From Streptococcus sp. LQJ-218 (GTDB taxonomy: Bacteria; Bacillota; Bacilli; Lactobacillales; Streptococcaceae): 49,713 bases of DNA. The DNA is taken from assembly GCF_003428885.1 (NCBI RefSeq), contig NZ_QQRU01000007.1, positions 1 through 49,713 of the forward strand. The letters are read 5' to 3'. How positions within the stretch are numbered: the stretch's first letter is position 1; each line of letters starts with the position of its first letter. Of the stretch, positions 8,495-19,440 are shown in pieces. Both the position numbers and the translations under genes were made by a program. The notes under the pieces are model-generated. The model did not search any database, was not told the origin of the DNA, and worked only from the letters and a program-made list of their open reading frames with translations.

Positions 8495-9937
8495 ATGCCA
8501 ATTCAGAATAAAACCATGTTGATTACCTATTCGGATAGTCTTGGAACTAATCTTAAAGACTTATATGAGAATTTGGAAAAGCATTTTGGAGATGCTATTG
8601 GAGGAGTTCACCTTTTACCGTTTTTCCCATCAACAGTTGATCGTGGATTTGCGCCAGTTGACTATGACGAAGTGGATTCAGCTTTTGGTGATTGGGAAGA
8701 TGTTCAGCGTTTAGGTGAGAAATACTATCTTATGTTTGACTTTATGATTAATCATATTTCTCGTCAATCCAAGTACTATAAGGACTATCAAGAAAAACAT
8801 GAAGCTAGTGAATTTAAAGATCTCTTTTTAAACTGGGATAAGTTTTGGCCAGAAAATCGTCCGACACAGGCTGATGTTGATTTAATTTACAAGCGTAAGG
8901 ATCGTGCACCAAAGCAAGAGATTGTGTTTGCAGATGGGTCAGTGGAACATTTGTGGAATACCTTTGGTGAGGAGCAGATTGATCTTGATGTGACCAAAGA
9001 AGTAACGATGGAATTTATCCGTAAGACCATTCAGCACTTGGCAAGTAATGGGTGTGATTTGATTCGTCTAGATGCCTTTGCATATGCAGTGAAGAAATTG
9101 GATACTAATGATTTCTTTGTGGAACCAGATATTTGGGATTTATTGGACAAAGTCCGAGATATAGCAGCCGAGTACGGTGCAGAGCTCTTACCTGAGATTC
9201 ATGAACACTACTCGATTCAGTTTAAAATAGCGGATCACGATTACTATGTTTATGATTTTGCCCTTCCAATGGTGACTCTTTATACTCTTTACAGTTCCAG
9301 AACAGAGCGTTTGGCTAAGTGGTTAAAGATGAGCCCGATGAAGCAATTTACGACGCTAGATACCCATGATGGGATTGGAGTAGTAGATGTCAAGGATATC
9401 CTGACCGATGAGGAGATTGACTATACTTCAAATGAACTCTATAAGGTTGGAGCGAATGTCAAACGTAAGTACTCGAGTGCCGAGTATAACAATTTAGACA
9501 TCTACCAAATCAATTCAACTTACTATTCTGCTCTTGGAGATAATGATATCAAGTATTTCCTTGCACGTTTAATTCAAGCTTTTGCTCCAGGTATTCCTCA
9601 GGTTTACTATGTGGGGCTATTAGCAGGCAAGAATGACTTGAAATTATTAGAAGAAACCAAGGAAGGTCGCAATATTAATCGTCATTACTATAGCAATGAG
9701 GAAATAGCAGAAGAAGTCCGACGTCCTGTGGTAAAGGCACTTCTCAACCTATTTTCTTTCCGTAATCGTTCAGAAGCCTTTGATCTAGAAGGGACTATTG
9801 AGATAGAGACACCAACAGCTCACAGCATTGTCATCAAACGTCAAAATAAAGATAAGTCCGTAACAGCAGTAGCAGAAATTGATCTGCAAAGTCAGACCTA
9901 TCGAGTAATTGAGAATGGAGTTGAGGTAACATTTTGA
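8495..9937 (+). CDS. gtfA: sucrose phosphorylase (GH13)
   Basis: 480 residues from ATG 8495, preceded by AAAGGAGAG; an upstream in-frame ATG at 8465 has no ribosome site. Catalytic residues: nucleophile Asp193 in IRLDAFAY and acid/base Glu234 in [17 protein letters not shown] carries the third acidic residue. It splits the sucrose left after alpha-galactosidase acts on raffinose into glucose-1-phosphate and fructose. Length matches the family (~480). Ends in UGA. Confidence 0.96.
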   Translation: MPIQNKTMLITYSDSLGTNLKDLYENLEKHFGDAIGGVHLLPFFPSTVDRGFAPVDYDEVDSAFGDWEDVQRLGEKYYLMFDFMINHISRQSKYYKDYQEKHEASEFKDLFLNWDKFWPENRPTQADVDLIYKRKDRAPKQEIVFADGSVEHLWNTFGEEQIDLDVTKEVTMEFIRKTIQHLASNGCDLIRLDAFAYAVKKLDTNDFFVEPDIWDLLDKVRDIAAEYGAELLPEIHEHYSIQFKIADHDYYVYDFALPMVTLYTLYSSRTERLAKWLKMSPMKQFTTLDTHDGIGVVDVKDILTDEEIDYTSNELYKVGANVKRKYSSAEYNNLDIYQINSTYYSALGDNDIKYFLARLIQAFAPGIPQVYYVGLLAGKNDLKLLEETKEGRNINRHYYSNEEIAEEVRRPVVKALLNLFSFRNRSEAFDLEGTIEIETPTAHSIVIKRQNKDKSVTAVAEIDLQSQTYRVIENGVEVTF

Positions 9938-9974
9938 AAACTTCATATGGTTAATACGCTAGGGTTTTTATTTT

Positions 9975-9988
9975 AGGAAACGTTTCCT
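9975..9988. promoter_or_regulatory. perfect palindromic cre-like site upstream of tacL
   Basis: AGGAAACGTTTCCT is a perfect 14-base palindrome matching the CcpA operator core (NNAACGTTNN). It lies directly upstream of the -35 of the promoter at 9992-10020 and downstream of the gtfA stop. It lacks a loop and T run, so a terminator role is unlikely. Confidence 0.6.
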
Positions 9989-9991
9989 TTG

Positions 9992-10020
9992 TTTTCAAAT
10001 TGCTAAAAAAGTGGTAAAAT
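9992..10020 (+). promoter_or_regulatory. probable tacL promoter (extended -10)
   Basis: Weak -35 TTTTCA (9992-9997), 17-base spacer, -10 TAAAAT (10015-10020) preceded by TGG, the extended -10 common in streptococci. It would let the ligase gene be expressed independently of the raf operon. Confidence 0.6.
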
Positions 10021-10074
10021 AAAGGGTAGCTTACTATTATCTGAATCAGCTGATTTGGAGAGAAAGGATTCATT

Positions 10075-11268
10075 TTGAAATCAATAGGCTTTATTGAAAA
10101 GCTGAAAGGGTTGTCTAGTAAAGAGCTGATTTTATTGGGAATTATCCTGAGTATCTTTTTACCCTTTTATCTTTTTGTAGTTGTATTCTGTTTATATATT
10201 ATTAGTTTGATTTTTACAGGAGACATGAAAAGTATTCTTCAGAAAATGGGGGAGCATCCGATGCTACTTCTTTTTCTTGGCTATAGTACTGTTATATCCA
10301 TTTTTGCACAAAATTGGATGGGTCTTGTGGCTTCAGTAGGAATTTTTCTATTTACTGTTTTCTTTTTGCACTATCAGTCGATTTTATCACATAAATTCTT
10401 TCGATTGATTTTGCAGCTCATCTTGTTTGGTAGTGTCTTGTCAGCTGCTTTTGCGAGTTTAGAACATTTCCAAATTGTGAAGAAATTCAACTATGCTTTT
10501 CTTTCACCCAATATGCAGGTCTGGCATCAGAATCGGGCAGAAGTGACCTTCTTTAATCCTAATTATTATGGAATTATTTGTTGTTTCTGTATCATGATTG
10601 CTTTCTATCTGTTTACAACGACCAAACTGAATTGGTTGAAAGTATTCTGTGTGATCGCAGGCTTTGTGAATCTCTTTGGTTTGAATTTTACGCAAAATCG
10701 AACTGCCTTTCCTGCTATTATCGCTGGAGCCATTATTTATCTCTTTACGACCATTAAAAACTGGAAGGCCTTTTGGCTCAGTATTGGGGTCTTTGCAATT
10801 GGCTTGAGTTTCCTCTTTTCTAGTGATTTGGGAGTTCGGATGGGGACTTTAGACTCTTCTATGGAAGAACGCATTTCTATCTGGGATGCTGGGATGGCCT
10901 TGTTTAAGCAAAATCCTTTTTGGGGTGAGGGGCCATTGACCTATATGCACTCTTACCCTCGTATCCATGCTCCTTATCATGAACATGCTCATAGTCTTTA
11001 TATTGACACGATTCTGAGTTACGGAATTGTGGGGACCATTTTATTAGTTTTGTCTTCGGTTGCTCCTGTTCGCATGATGATGGATATGAGTCAGGAGTCG
11101 GGGAAACGTCCGATTATCGGTCTTTATCTATCTTTCCTTACAGTGGTTGCTGTGCACGGAATCTTTGATTTGGCCCTCTTCTGGATTCAGTCAGGTTTTA
11201 TTTTCTTGTTAGTTATGTGCAGTATTCCATTGGAGCATCGAACGTTGGTATCGGACATGACGGATTAA
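10075..11268 (+). CDS. tacL: lipoteichoic acid ligase, O-antigen-ligase family (TacL/RafX)
   Basis: 397 residues from a TTG start with AGAAAGGA upstream. About ten to twelve membrane segments and a central extracellular loop with the Wzy/WaaL-type region (WGEGPLTYMHSYP and YHEHAHSLYIDTILSYGIVG). In pneumococcus the gene immediately after gtfA was called rafX and then tacL: it transfers teichoic acid chains to a glycolipid anchor to make lipoteichoic acid. Position and family fit; the identity as TacL rests on that synteny from memory. Could alternatively be another polymerase/ligase of the same fold. Confidence 0.8.
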   Translation: MKSIGFIEKLKGLSSKELILLGIILSIFLPFYLFVVVFCLYIISLIFTGDMKSILQKMGEHPMLLLFLGYSTVISIFAQNWMGLVASVGIFLFTVFFLHYQSILSHKFFRLILQLILFGSVLSAAFASLEHFQIVKKFNYAFLSPNMQVWHQNRAEVTFFNPNYYGIICCFCIMIAFYLFTTTKLNWLKVFCVIAGFVNLFGLNFTQNRTAFPAIIAGAIIYLFTTIKNWKAFWLSIGVFAIGLSFLFSSDLGVRMGTLDSSMEERISIWDAGMALFKQNPFWGEGPLTYMHSYPRIHAPYHEHAHSLYIDTILSYGIVGTILLVLSSVAPVRMMMDMSQESGKRPIIGLYLSFLTVVAVHGIFDLALFWIQSGFIFLLVMCSIPLEHRTLVSDMTD

Positions 11269-11281
11269 GTTGATAAGATTG

Positions 11282-11312
11282 AAATCTTCTACCTTGGGTG
11301 GGAGATTTTTTT
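11282..11312 (+). terminator. terminator after tacL
   Basis: A 12-bp stem (AAATCTTCTACC / GGTGGGAGATTT, with two G:U pairs) and a 3-base loop precede a T run, beginning 14 bases after the tacL stop. Confidence 0.85.
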
Positions 11313-11343
11313 ACTTGGGAAAATTATTTCTAAATCGAAATAG

Positions 11344-11372
11344 TTGACAGATGAAATGTTGAGTGTTAGAAT
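11344..11372 (+). promoter_or_regulatory. promoter of the MarR gene
   Basis: -35 TTGACA (11344-11349), 17-base spacer, -10 TAGAAT (11367-11372), with TGT before the -10. Near-consensus; the palindrome at 11383 covers the expected start site. Confidence 0.85.
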
Positions 11373-11382
11373 GGGTTTATTC

Positions 11383-11398
11383 ATTTCGATATCGAAAT
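11383..11398. promoter_or_regulatory. MarR operator (perfect 16-bp palindrome)
   Basis: ATTTCGATATCGAAAT is a perfect palindrome between the -10 and the MarR start codon. A further half site (AAATCGAAATA) lies at about 11332-11342, before the -35. This placement suggests autorepression by the MarR protein. Confidence 0.75.
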
Positions 11399-11412
11399 AA
11401 ATTGGAGGTATC

Positions 11413-11856
11413 ATGAAAGATAGTCATTTGCTAGCCCATCATATTCGTTTGTTGAATGGGCGGATTTTTCAAAAGTTACTGAGCCAAGATCCTGAGTCTC
11501 TTTATAGGGGTGAACAGGGCAAGATTTTAGCGGTTTTATGGAATAGTGAGACAGGTTGTGCAACTGCGACAGACATTGCACTTGCGACTGGGCTTGCGAA
11601 TAATACGCTGACGACTATGCTTAAAAAGCTAGAGAAACAAAATCTTGTAACTATTAGTCCATGTGGAGAAGATAAACGTAAGAAGTATTTGGTTTTAACA
11701 GAGTTAGGCAAGTCCCAAAAAGAAGTGGGACATCGTGTCAGTCAGAAGTTGGATACGATCTTTTATAAAGGATTTTCAGAGGAAGAAATTCGTCAGTTTG
11801 AAAGTTTTCAAGAAAGAATTTTGGCTAATCTGAAAGAGAAGGAAAATGAGCTTTAA
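11413..11856 (+). CDS. MarR-family transcriptional regulator
   Basis: 147 residues. Winged helix-turn-helix: ATDIALATGLANNTLTTMLKKLEKQNLV (recognition helix), wing with SPCGEDKRKKYLVLTELGK. Ribosome site TTGGAGG. Two cysteines only (GCATA and SPCGE), so thiol sensing is possible but not evident. The downstream partner in the same direction is the decayed SnoaL-like gene, probably once its target. Confidence 0.9.
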   Translation: MKDSHLLAHHIRLLNGRIFQKLLSQDPESLYRGEQGKILAVLWNSETGCATATDIALATGLANNTLTTMLKKLEKQNLVTISPCGEDKRKKYLVLTELGKSQKEVGHRVSQKLDTIFYKGFSEEEIRQFESFQERILANLKEKENEL

Positions 11857-11885
11857 AATGGAGCAAACTAGCCGTTTATAAGTAA

Positions 11886-12083
11886 AGGCCACTTTTGACT
11901 TTGTTTTTCCAACTCTTAGGACAGGGAAACTATGTGGTTCGCTATGGTCAGACTCAGATTGATGGCCTTGCCTATGCCCAGTATGATATCTTTCGTCTAG
12001 AAAACGAGAAAATGGTGGAGCATTGAGGCAATAAGAAAGTCATGCCTAAGGTAGAAGACTTGACCAATCGAGGCAAGTTTTAA
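11886..12083 (+). pseudogene. truncated SnoaL/NTF2-like protein, N-terminus lost, in-frame TGA
   Basis: One frame reads LLGQGNYVVRYGQTQIDG, then LAYAQYDIFRLENEKMVEH, a TGA at 12024-12026, then GNKKVMPKVEDLTNRGKF and TAA. This is the C-terminal half of SnoaL-like (NTF2-fold) proteins, where the motif is usually ...KIVEHWDNKEVMP..., so the TGA stands where Trp (TGG) is expected. No start or N-terminal half is present: after the MarR gene the homology begins abruptly. A dead remnant of a gene once paired with the MarR regulator. Confidence 0.75.
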
Positions 12084-12097
12084 ATTGAGGATACAGA

Positions 12098-14339
<2,242 letters not shown>

Positions 14340-14382
14340 AAGGAAAGTCAGTGGTAGTCACTAGCTCCCTTCTTTAGCAGAC

Positions 14383-14420
14383 AAAATCCCATCTCGTCTA
14401 TAATTCGAGATGGGATTTTT
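14383..14420. terminator. strong terminator between choline importer and convergent gene
   Basis: Stem AAAATCCCATCTCG / CGAGATGGGATTTT with a 9-base loop, then T run on the plus strand and A run before it, so it can work in both directions. Confidence 0.92.
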
Positions 14421-14424
14421 AATG

Positions 14425-14757
14425 TTAGAGTAAGATAAACAAGAGCGTGATCAAAGCCGCTAGTGTGCCCCTTATAATGTGGTGTGATATATGTTGACTT
14501 TCTTGCTGTTGCCCATTCCAGTAAGCACCGTAGCAGATGATGCTAGAGCCCACTATCTATAAGATGACAGTTGCAAGCGGGATAAAGAAAAAGATAGCAA
14601 GAGCTAGTGAGGTGAGACAGCTTCCCACCAAGATACACATATTTCCCCAACAGTAGTTTTTTTCTTTCATGGCTGCGAAAGCAGCTGCGAGATGGAGAAG
14701 TGAAAAACCGAGAGCTAGTACAATTGTCAGTATTCCTAGGATAATAGAATTTAACAT
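14425..14757 (-). pseudogene. small membrane protein interrupted by in-frame TAG
   Basis: Reading from ATG 14757, 66 codons (MLNSIILGILTIVLALG..., LHLAAAFAAMKEKNYCWGN, ...FFFIPLATVIL) reach TAG at 14559-14557. The same frame then continues for 43 more codons (IVGSSIICYGAYWNGQQQES..., GTLAALITLLFILL) to TAA at 14425, again ending in a membrane helix and stopping just before the terminator. The intact product would be ~111 residues with four membrane segments. The upstream 66-codon part has a good ribosome site (GAAAGGAA) and may still be made. Family unknown to me. Confidence 0.65.
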
Positions 14758-14783
14758 GGTTGATTCCTTTCTTTGTAACAGGA

Positions 14784-15338
14784 TTAAATCTCGAGTGATT
14801 TTGTAGAAGTCATCTCAATCACATCTAAGTAAAATCTCACTACTTGGTCTTCTGTATAAGATTTTCCTTTTTTTAGCCACCAGGTCAGTGTTTCGATAAA
14901 ATTGGTTACTACAAAATGTTTGAGGTAGGAGGCCGGTATGTTCGGATAGGCCTCTTGCAAGTCATCCGCCACCATGGGGTAAACATGGTGTTCTAGCTCT
15001 TTCTGGAGTTGACGGAGGAAGTAGTCATTTTTGGAAAATAGCAGACTGGTGATATGGTCTTGGTTTTTCTGAAAATGGAGAAAGAGGTGGGCGAGGTAAT
15101 CCTCGGTTGAAATGGACTTCTTTCTTTCAAAGAGGTGATGGAAGAGGTAGCGACAAAGCTCGTCCAGAAGTAGTTCCTTGCTCTCATAGTGACAGTAAAA
15201 GGTGGATCGTCCCACATCTGCGAGATTAATGATATCCTGAACAGTAGTGGCCTCGTAGCCCTTAGCATTCAAAAGTTGTATAAAAGCTTGAAAGATGGCT
15301 TTTTTGGTTTTGCTGATACGGCGGTCAATGTTAGTCAT
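14784..15338 (-). CDS. sczA: TetR-family zinc-responsive regulator SczA
   Basis: 184 residues. TetR helix-turn-helix near the N-terminus (TTVQDIINLADVGRSTFYCHYESKELLLDEL) and an all-helical C-terminal half. It contains His/Cys-rich points suitable for zinc (FYCHYE, CRYLFHHLFE, HH in ELEHHVYP). Divergent from the cation diffusion facilitator gene, exactly the pneumococcal sczA-czcD pair, where SczA with Zn2+ activates czcD. A helical C-terminal region with HFV/WWLKKGKSY follows the family pattern. Confidence 0.88.
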   Translation of the reverse strand: MTNIDRRISKTKKAIFQAFIQLLNAKGYEATTVQDIINLADVGRSTFYCHYESKELLLDELCRYLFHHLFERKKSISTEDYLAHLFLHFQKNQDHITSLLFSKNDYFLRQLQKELEHHVYPMVADDLQEAYPNIPASYLKHFVVTNFIETLTWWLKKGKSYTEDQVVRFYLDVIEMTSTKSLEI

Positions 15339-15424
15339 ATGGACACTTGAGGCAAATTGTTCAGAACTGAATAAAGCTGACGTTTTGCTTCTATCCTTTC
15401 TTTGAGTTTTAGTGGATAATGATA

Positions 15425-15441
15425 ATGAACAAGGTGTTCAT
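15425..15441. promoter_or_regulatory. probable SczA operator in the czcD promoter
   Basis: Perfect inverted repeat ATGAACA-AGG-TGTTCAT, about 30 bases before the czcD start. A second dyad, TTCAG-AA-CTGAA preceded by TG, lies at 15360-15371 closer to sczA. Two sites for one regulator fit the known dual action of SczA (activation with zinc, repression without), but which site does which is not visible. Confidence 0.65.
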
Positions 15442-15470
15442 AAATCTATTATAACAAAGGAATGAGAAAT

Positions 15471-16361
15471 ATGAAGGCAAAATATGCTGTTTGGGTGGCT
15501 TTTTTCTTAAATTTGACTTATGCCATTGTTGAGTTTATTGCAGGTGGAGTATTTGGTTCTAGCGCTGTTCTTGCTGATTCTGTTCATGACTTGGGAGATG
15601 CGATTGCAATTGGAATATCAGCTTTTCTAGAAACAATCTCCAATCGTGAAGAAGACAATCAGTACACCTTGGGCTATAAGCGGTTTAGCCTGCTAGGAGC
15701 CTTGGTAACAGCTGTGATTCTCGTAACAGGCTCTGTTCTAGTCATTTTGGAAAATGTCACGAAGATTTTGCATCCGCAACCAGTCAATGATGAGGGGATT
15801 CTCTGGTTAGGAATTATTGCGATAACTATCAATCTGTTAGCGAGTCTGGTGGTTGGTAAGGGAAAGACAAAGAATGAGTCTATTTTGAGTCTGCATTTTC
15901 TGGAAGATACGCTAGGGTGGGTAGCTGTTATCCTGATGGCGATTGTTCTTCGATTTACGGACTGGTATATCCTAGATCCTCTTTTGTCCCTTGTCATTTC
16001 TTCATTTATTCTTTCAAAAGCCCTTCCACGTTTTTGGTCTACACTCAAGATTTTCTTGGATGCTGTGCCAGAAGGACTAGAGACAGGTGATTTGGAGAAG
16101 GATTTGGAGGCTCTGACCAATGTCAAAAGTGTCAATCAACTCAGCATTTGGTCCATGGATGGTCTGGAAAATAATGCCATTATCCATCTCTGTTTAGAAG
16201 ATTGGGAGCAGATGACGGAAACAAAGAATCAAGTACGTCAGCTCATAGAAGGAAGAGGAATTCAGAATGTTACTATCGAAGTGGACACCAGTCAAATTAA
16301 TCATGCGCAACATAAGCGGAGGGTAACAGACTTAGAGAAGTCCTACGGGAATCAACACTAG
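15471..16361 (+). CDS. czcD: cation diffusion facilitator, zinc efflux CzcD
   Basis: 296 residues from ATG 15471. An ATG at 15462 touches the AAAGGA ribosome site and is therefore less likely. Six membrane segments; metal-site residues HD..D in segment II (LADSVHDLGDAIA) and HxxxD in segment V (SLHFLEDTLGW); cytoplasmic C-terminal domain ends HAQHKRR. Exports Zn2+ (possibly Co2+) for protons. Regulated by the divergent SczA. Confidence 0.95.
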   Translation: MKAKYAVWVAFFLNLTYAIVEFIAGGVFGSSAVLADSVHDLGDAIAIGISAFLETISNREEDNQYTLGYKRFSLLGALVTAVILVTGSVLVILENVTKILHPQPVNDEGILWLGIIAITINLLASLVVGKGKTKNESILSLHFLEDTLGWVAVILMAIVLRFTDWYILDPLLSLVISSFILSKALPRFWSTLKIFLDAVPEGLETGDLEKDLEALTNVKSVNQLSIWSMDGLENNAIIHLCLEDWEQMTETKNQVRQLIEGRGIQNVTIEVDTSQINHAQHKRRVTDLEKSYGNQH

Positions 16362-16415
16362 AAAAAGCGACTGGGACAAAACTCAATTTCAAGAGAAAAT
16401 GAAATAAATCTTAAC

Positions 16416-16467
16416 AAAAATCGCATAGTATCAAGGATTTTTAATACCTGATACTATGCGATTTTTG
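16416..16467. terminator. long bidirectional hairpin after czcD
   Basis: An 18-bp perfect stem (outer part AAAAATCGCATAGTATCA, mirrored at 16449-16466) with A run before and T run after; loop about 15 bases. Terminates czcD. The remainder of the 16362-16796 gap holds the RUP copy 2 and the nmlR promoter. Confidence 0.9.
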
Positions 16468-16555
16468 CTTTTTAAGACTTTTTGCCTAGTTTCTATGATA
16501 TCTTATATGAAAGACGTTTTCTCCAAACTCTTTGACTAATGAAAAGCTATGGAAA

Positions 16556-16662
16556 TATAGTAGATTGAAATAAGATGTGAACAAATCGATTAGGAAAGTC
16601 AAATTAATTCTTAGAAATATTTCAGCAGACACATTGTACTATTCTAGATTCAATCTGTTATA
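16556..16662. repeat. RUP element (107 bp), copy 2
   Basis: Same length and interior as the copy at 1055 (shared core around TCGATTAGGAAAGTCAAATT and ATATTTCAGC). Ends TATAGTAGATTGAA / TTCAATCTGTTATA are more diverged, so this copy is older or degraded. Inserted between the czcD terminator and the nmlR promoter. Confidence 0.88.
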
Positions 16663-16707
16663 ATAGAACTGATAATGATAAAAATTTTTCGATTAGGTAC
16701 AAAATGC

Positions 16708-16738
16708 TTGACTTGGAGTCAACTCAAAGTTATATAAT
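16708..16738 (+). promoter_or_regulatory. MerR-type promoter of nmlR-adhC (19-bp spacer)
   Basis: -35 TTGACT (16708-16713) and -10 TATAAT (16733-16738) are 19 bases apart, the overlong spacing that MerR-family activators correct by bending DNA. Inside the spacer is a dyad, ACTTGGAGT-CA-ACTCAAAGT (one mismatch), the expected NmlR operator. Confidence 0.88.
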
Positions 16739-16796
16739 AAGATAAGTGAATTAGAATAGCGTAAACTCACTGAATGAAATGAGAGGAGGTTAGCGT

Positions 16797-17150
16797 GTGA
16801 ATATTAAATCTGCCAGTGATTTGTTGGGAATTTCAGCGGATACGATTCGGTATTATGAACGGGTTGGTCTTGTGCCACCGATTACTCGTACTGCTACTGG
16901 GATTCGTGATTTTCAAGATCAGGATATCGAAGCGCTGGAATTTATTAAGTGTTTTCGTTCGGCGGGTGTCTCTATAGATAGTTTAGTTGACTATATGTCG
17001 CTCTACCAAAAGGGGGATGAGACGAGACAGGAGAGGCTTGGTATTTTAGAAGAAGAAAAGCAAAAATTAGAGGAACGCTTGTCTCAGTTACAGGTAGCTT
17101 TAAATCGTTTAAATCTCAAAATTAAACTTTACAAGGAAGGAAAATTTTAA
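16797..17150 (+). CDS. nmlR: MerR-family regulator NmlR
   Basis: 117 residues from GTG 16797 with ribosome site GAGGAGG. MerR DNA-binding domain (SASDLLGISADTIRYYERVGLVPP), then a coiled coil (EEEKQKLEERLSQLQVALNRL). One cysteine, Cys52 in FIKCFRSAG, the position used by NmlR/AdhR proteins to sense carbonyls and S-nitrosoglutathione. No metal-binding cysteines. It is directly followed by adhC: TAA then ATG with no gap, so the pair is one operon under the 19-bp-spacer promoter. Confidence 0.93.
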   Translation: MNIKSASDLLGISADTIRYYERVGLVPPITRTATGIRDFQDQDIEALEFIKCFRSAGVSIDSLVDYMSLYQKGDETRQERLGILEEEKQKLEERLSQLQVALNRLNLKIKLYKEGKF

Positions 17151-18188
17151 ATGAAATCAGCAGTATATACAAAGGCAGGCCAGGTTGGCCTTGCCAGCAT
17201 TGAACGTCCGCAAATTATAGACGCAGATGATGTGATTATTCGTGTAGTTCGCGCGTGCGTTTGTGGTTCGGATTTATGGAGGTACCGTAATCCAGAAACG
17301 AAAGCTGGACACAAGAATAGTGGACACGAAGCGATTGGAATCGTTGAAGAAACTGGAGAAGCCATTACAACAGTAAAATCAGGTGATTTTGTGATTGTCC
17401 CTTTTACACATGGATGTGGGAAGTGTGATGCTTGTCTTGCTGGATTTGACGGCTCTTGCGACAATCATATTGGTAACAACTTGGGAGGCGATTTCCAAGC
17501 AGAATACATTCGATTCCACTATGCAAACTGGGCATTGATTAAAATTCCTGGACAACCTTCTGATTACACAGAAGGCATGCTCAAGTCCCTCTTGACTCTT
17601 GCTGATGTCATGCCAACAGGCTATCATGCGGCGCGTGTTGCAAATGTTCAAAAAGGGGATAAGGTTGTGGTCATTGGTGATGGGGCTGTCGGTCAATGTG
17701 CTGTCATCGCGGCTAAGATGCGTGGTGCGTCGCAAATTATTCTTATGAGCCGTCATGAAGACCGTCAAAAGATGGCTCTGGAGTCAGGAGCGACATCTGT
17801 TGTAGCTGAGCGAGGTCAAGAAGGTATTGCCAAGGTACGTGAAATCCTCGGAGGAGGAGCAGATGCAGCACTTGAGTGCGTCGGTACGGAGGCTGCTGTA
17901 GAACAGGCACTTGGTGTTCTTCATAATGGAGGACGCATGGGATTTGTAGGAGTTCCACACTATAATAACCGTGCTCTTGGTTCGACCTTTATGCAAAATA
18001 TCTCTGTGGCAGGTGGAGCAGCTTCTACGACAACCTATGATAAACAATTTTTACTAAAAGCTGTTCTTGATGGTGATATCAATCCAGGTCGCGTCTTTAC
18101 TTCAAGTTATAAACTGGAAGATATCGACCAAGCCTACAAAGATATGGATGAACGTAAGACCATTAAATCTATGATTGTGATGGACTAA
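17151..18188 (+). CDS. adhC: zinc-dependent alcohol dehydrogenase AdhC
   Basis: 345 residues of the medium-chain zinc dehydrogenase family. Catalytic zinc ligands Cys38 (CGSD) and the GHE motif near residue 59; structural zinc cysteines in CGKCDACLAGFDGSC (~residues 89-103); NAD(P) fold with GDGAVGQCAV. In pneumococcus NmlR-controlled AdhC helps against nitrosative and carbonyl stress (S-nitrosoglutathione/formaldehyde-type substrates). The true substrate is not visible in sequence. Confidence 0.92.
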   Translation: MKSAVYTKAGQVGLASIERPQIIDADDVIIRVVRACVCGSDLWRYRNPETKAGHKNSGHEAIGIVEETGEAITTVKSGDFVIVPFTHGCGKCDACLAGFDGSCDNHIGNNLGGDFQAEYIRFHYANWALIKIPGQPSDYTEGMLKSLLTLADVMPTGYHAARVANVQKGDKVVVIGDGAVGQCAVIAAKMRGASQIILMSRHEDRQKMALESGATSVVAERGQEGIAKVREILGGGADAALECVGTEAAVEQALGVLHNGGRMGFVGVPHYNNRALGSTFMQNISVAGGAASTTTYDKQFLLKAVLDGDINPGRVFTSSYKLEDIDQAYKDMDERKTIKSMIVMD

Positions 18189-18193
18189 AAAAG

Positions 18194-18236
18194 AAAATCC
18201 TAATGGAGATTTGAGACTCTCTATTAGGATTTTTTG
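18194..18236 (+). terminator. terminator after adhC
   Basis: Stem AAAATCCTAAT / ATTAGGATTTT extended inward by a further five pairs including a G:U, followed by a T run, just after the adhC stop. Confidence 0.92.
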
Positions 18237-18244
18237 TTATGTTT

Positions 18245-18348
18245 ATACTCAATGAACATCAAAGAGCAAACTAGGAAACTAGTCGCAGATTTTACTTGAG
18301 TACGGCAAGGCGACGTTGACGCGGTTCGAAGGGACTTTCGAAGAGTAT
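18245..18348. repeat. BOX element, boxA-boxC form (no boxB)
   Basis: The left part (ACTCAATGAACATCAAAGAG... CTAGGAAACTAG) is boxC read backward; the right part (TACGGCAAGGCGACGTTGAC... TTTCGAAGAGTAT) is boxA read backward, containing the sequence used in BOX-PCR primers. A boxB unit is missing. Terminal TACTC/GAGTA bases mirror each other. It lies between the converging adhC and galR genes. Confidence 0.9.
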
Positions 18349-18360
18349 TAATTTGTGGAG

Positions 18361-19380
<1,020 letters not shown>

Positions 19381-19415
19381 TTAGTATATCATATTTTTCT
19401 GCTTTTTACCTACAT

Positions 19416-19436
19416 TTTAGTAAAAGTTTAGTAAAA
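19416..19436. promoter_or_regulatory. tandem 10-bp repeats between galR and galK
   Basis: TTTAGTAAAA occurs at 19416-19425 and 19427-19436, spaced 11 bases start to start (one helical turn), ending five bases before the galK -35. Likely binding sites for a dimer on one DNA face; GalR is the obvious candidate. Confidence 0.5.
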
Positions 19437-19440
19437 AGGA

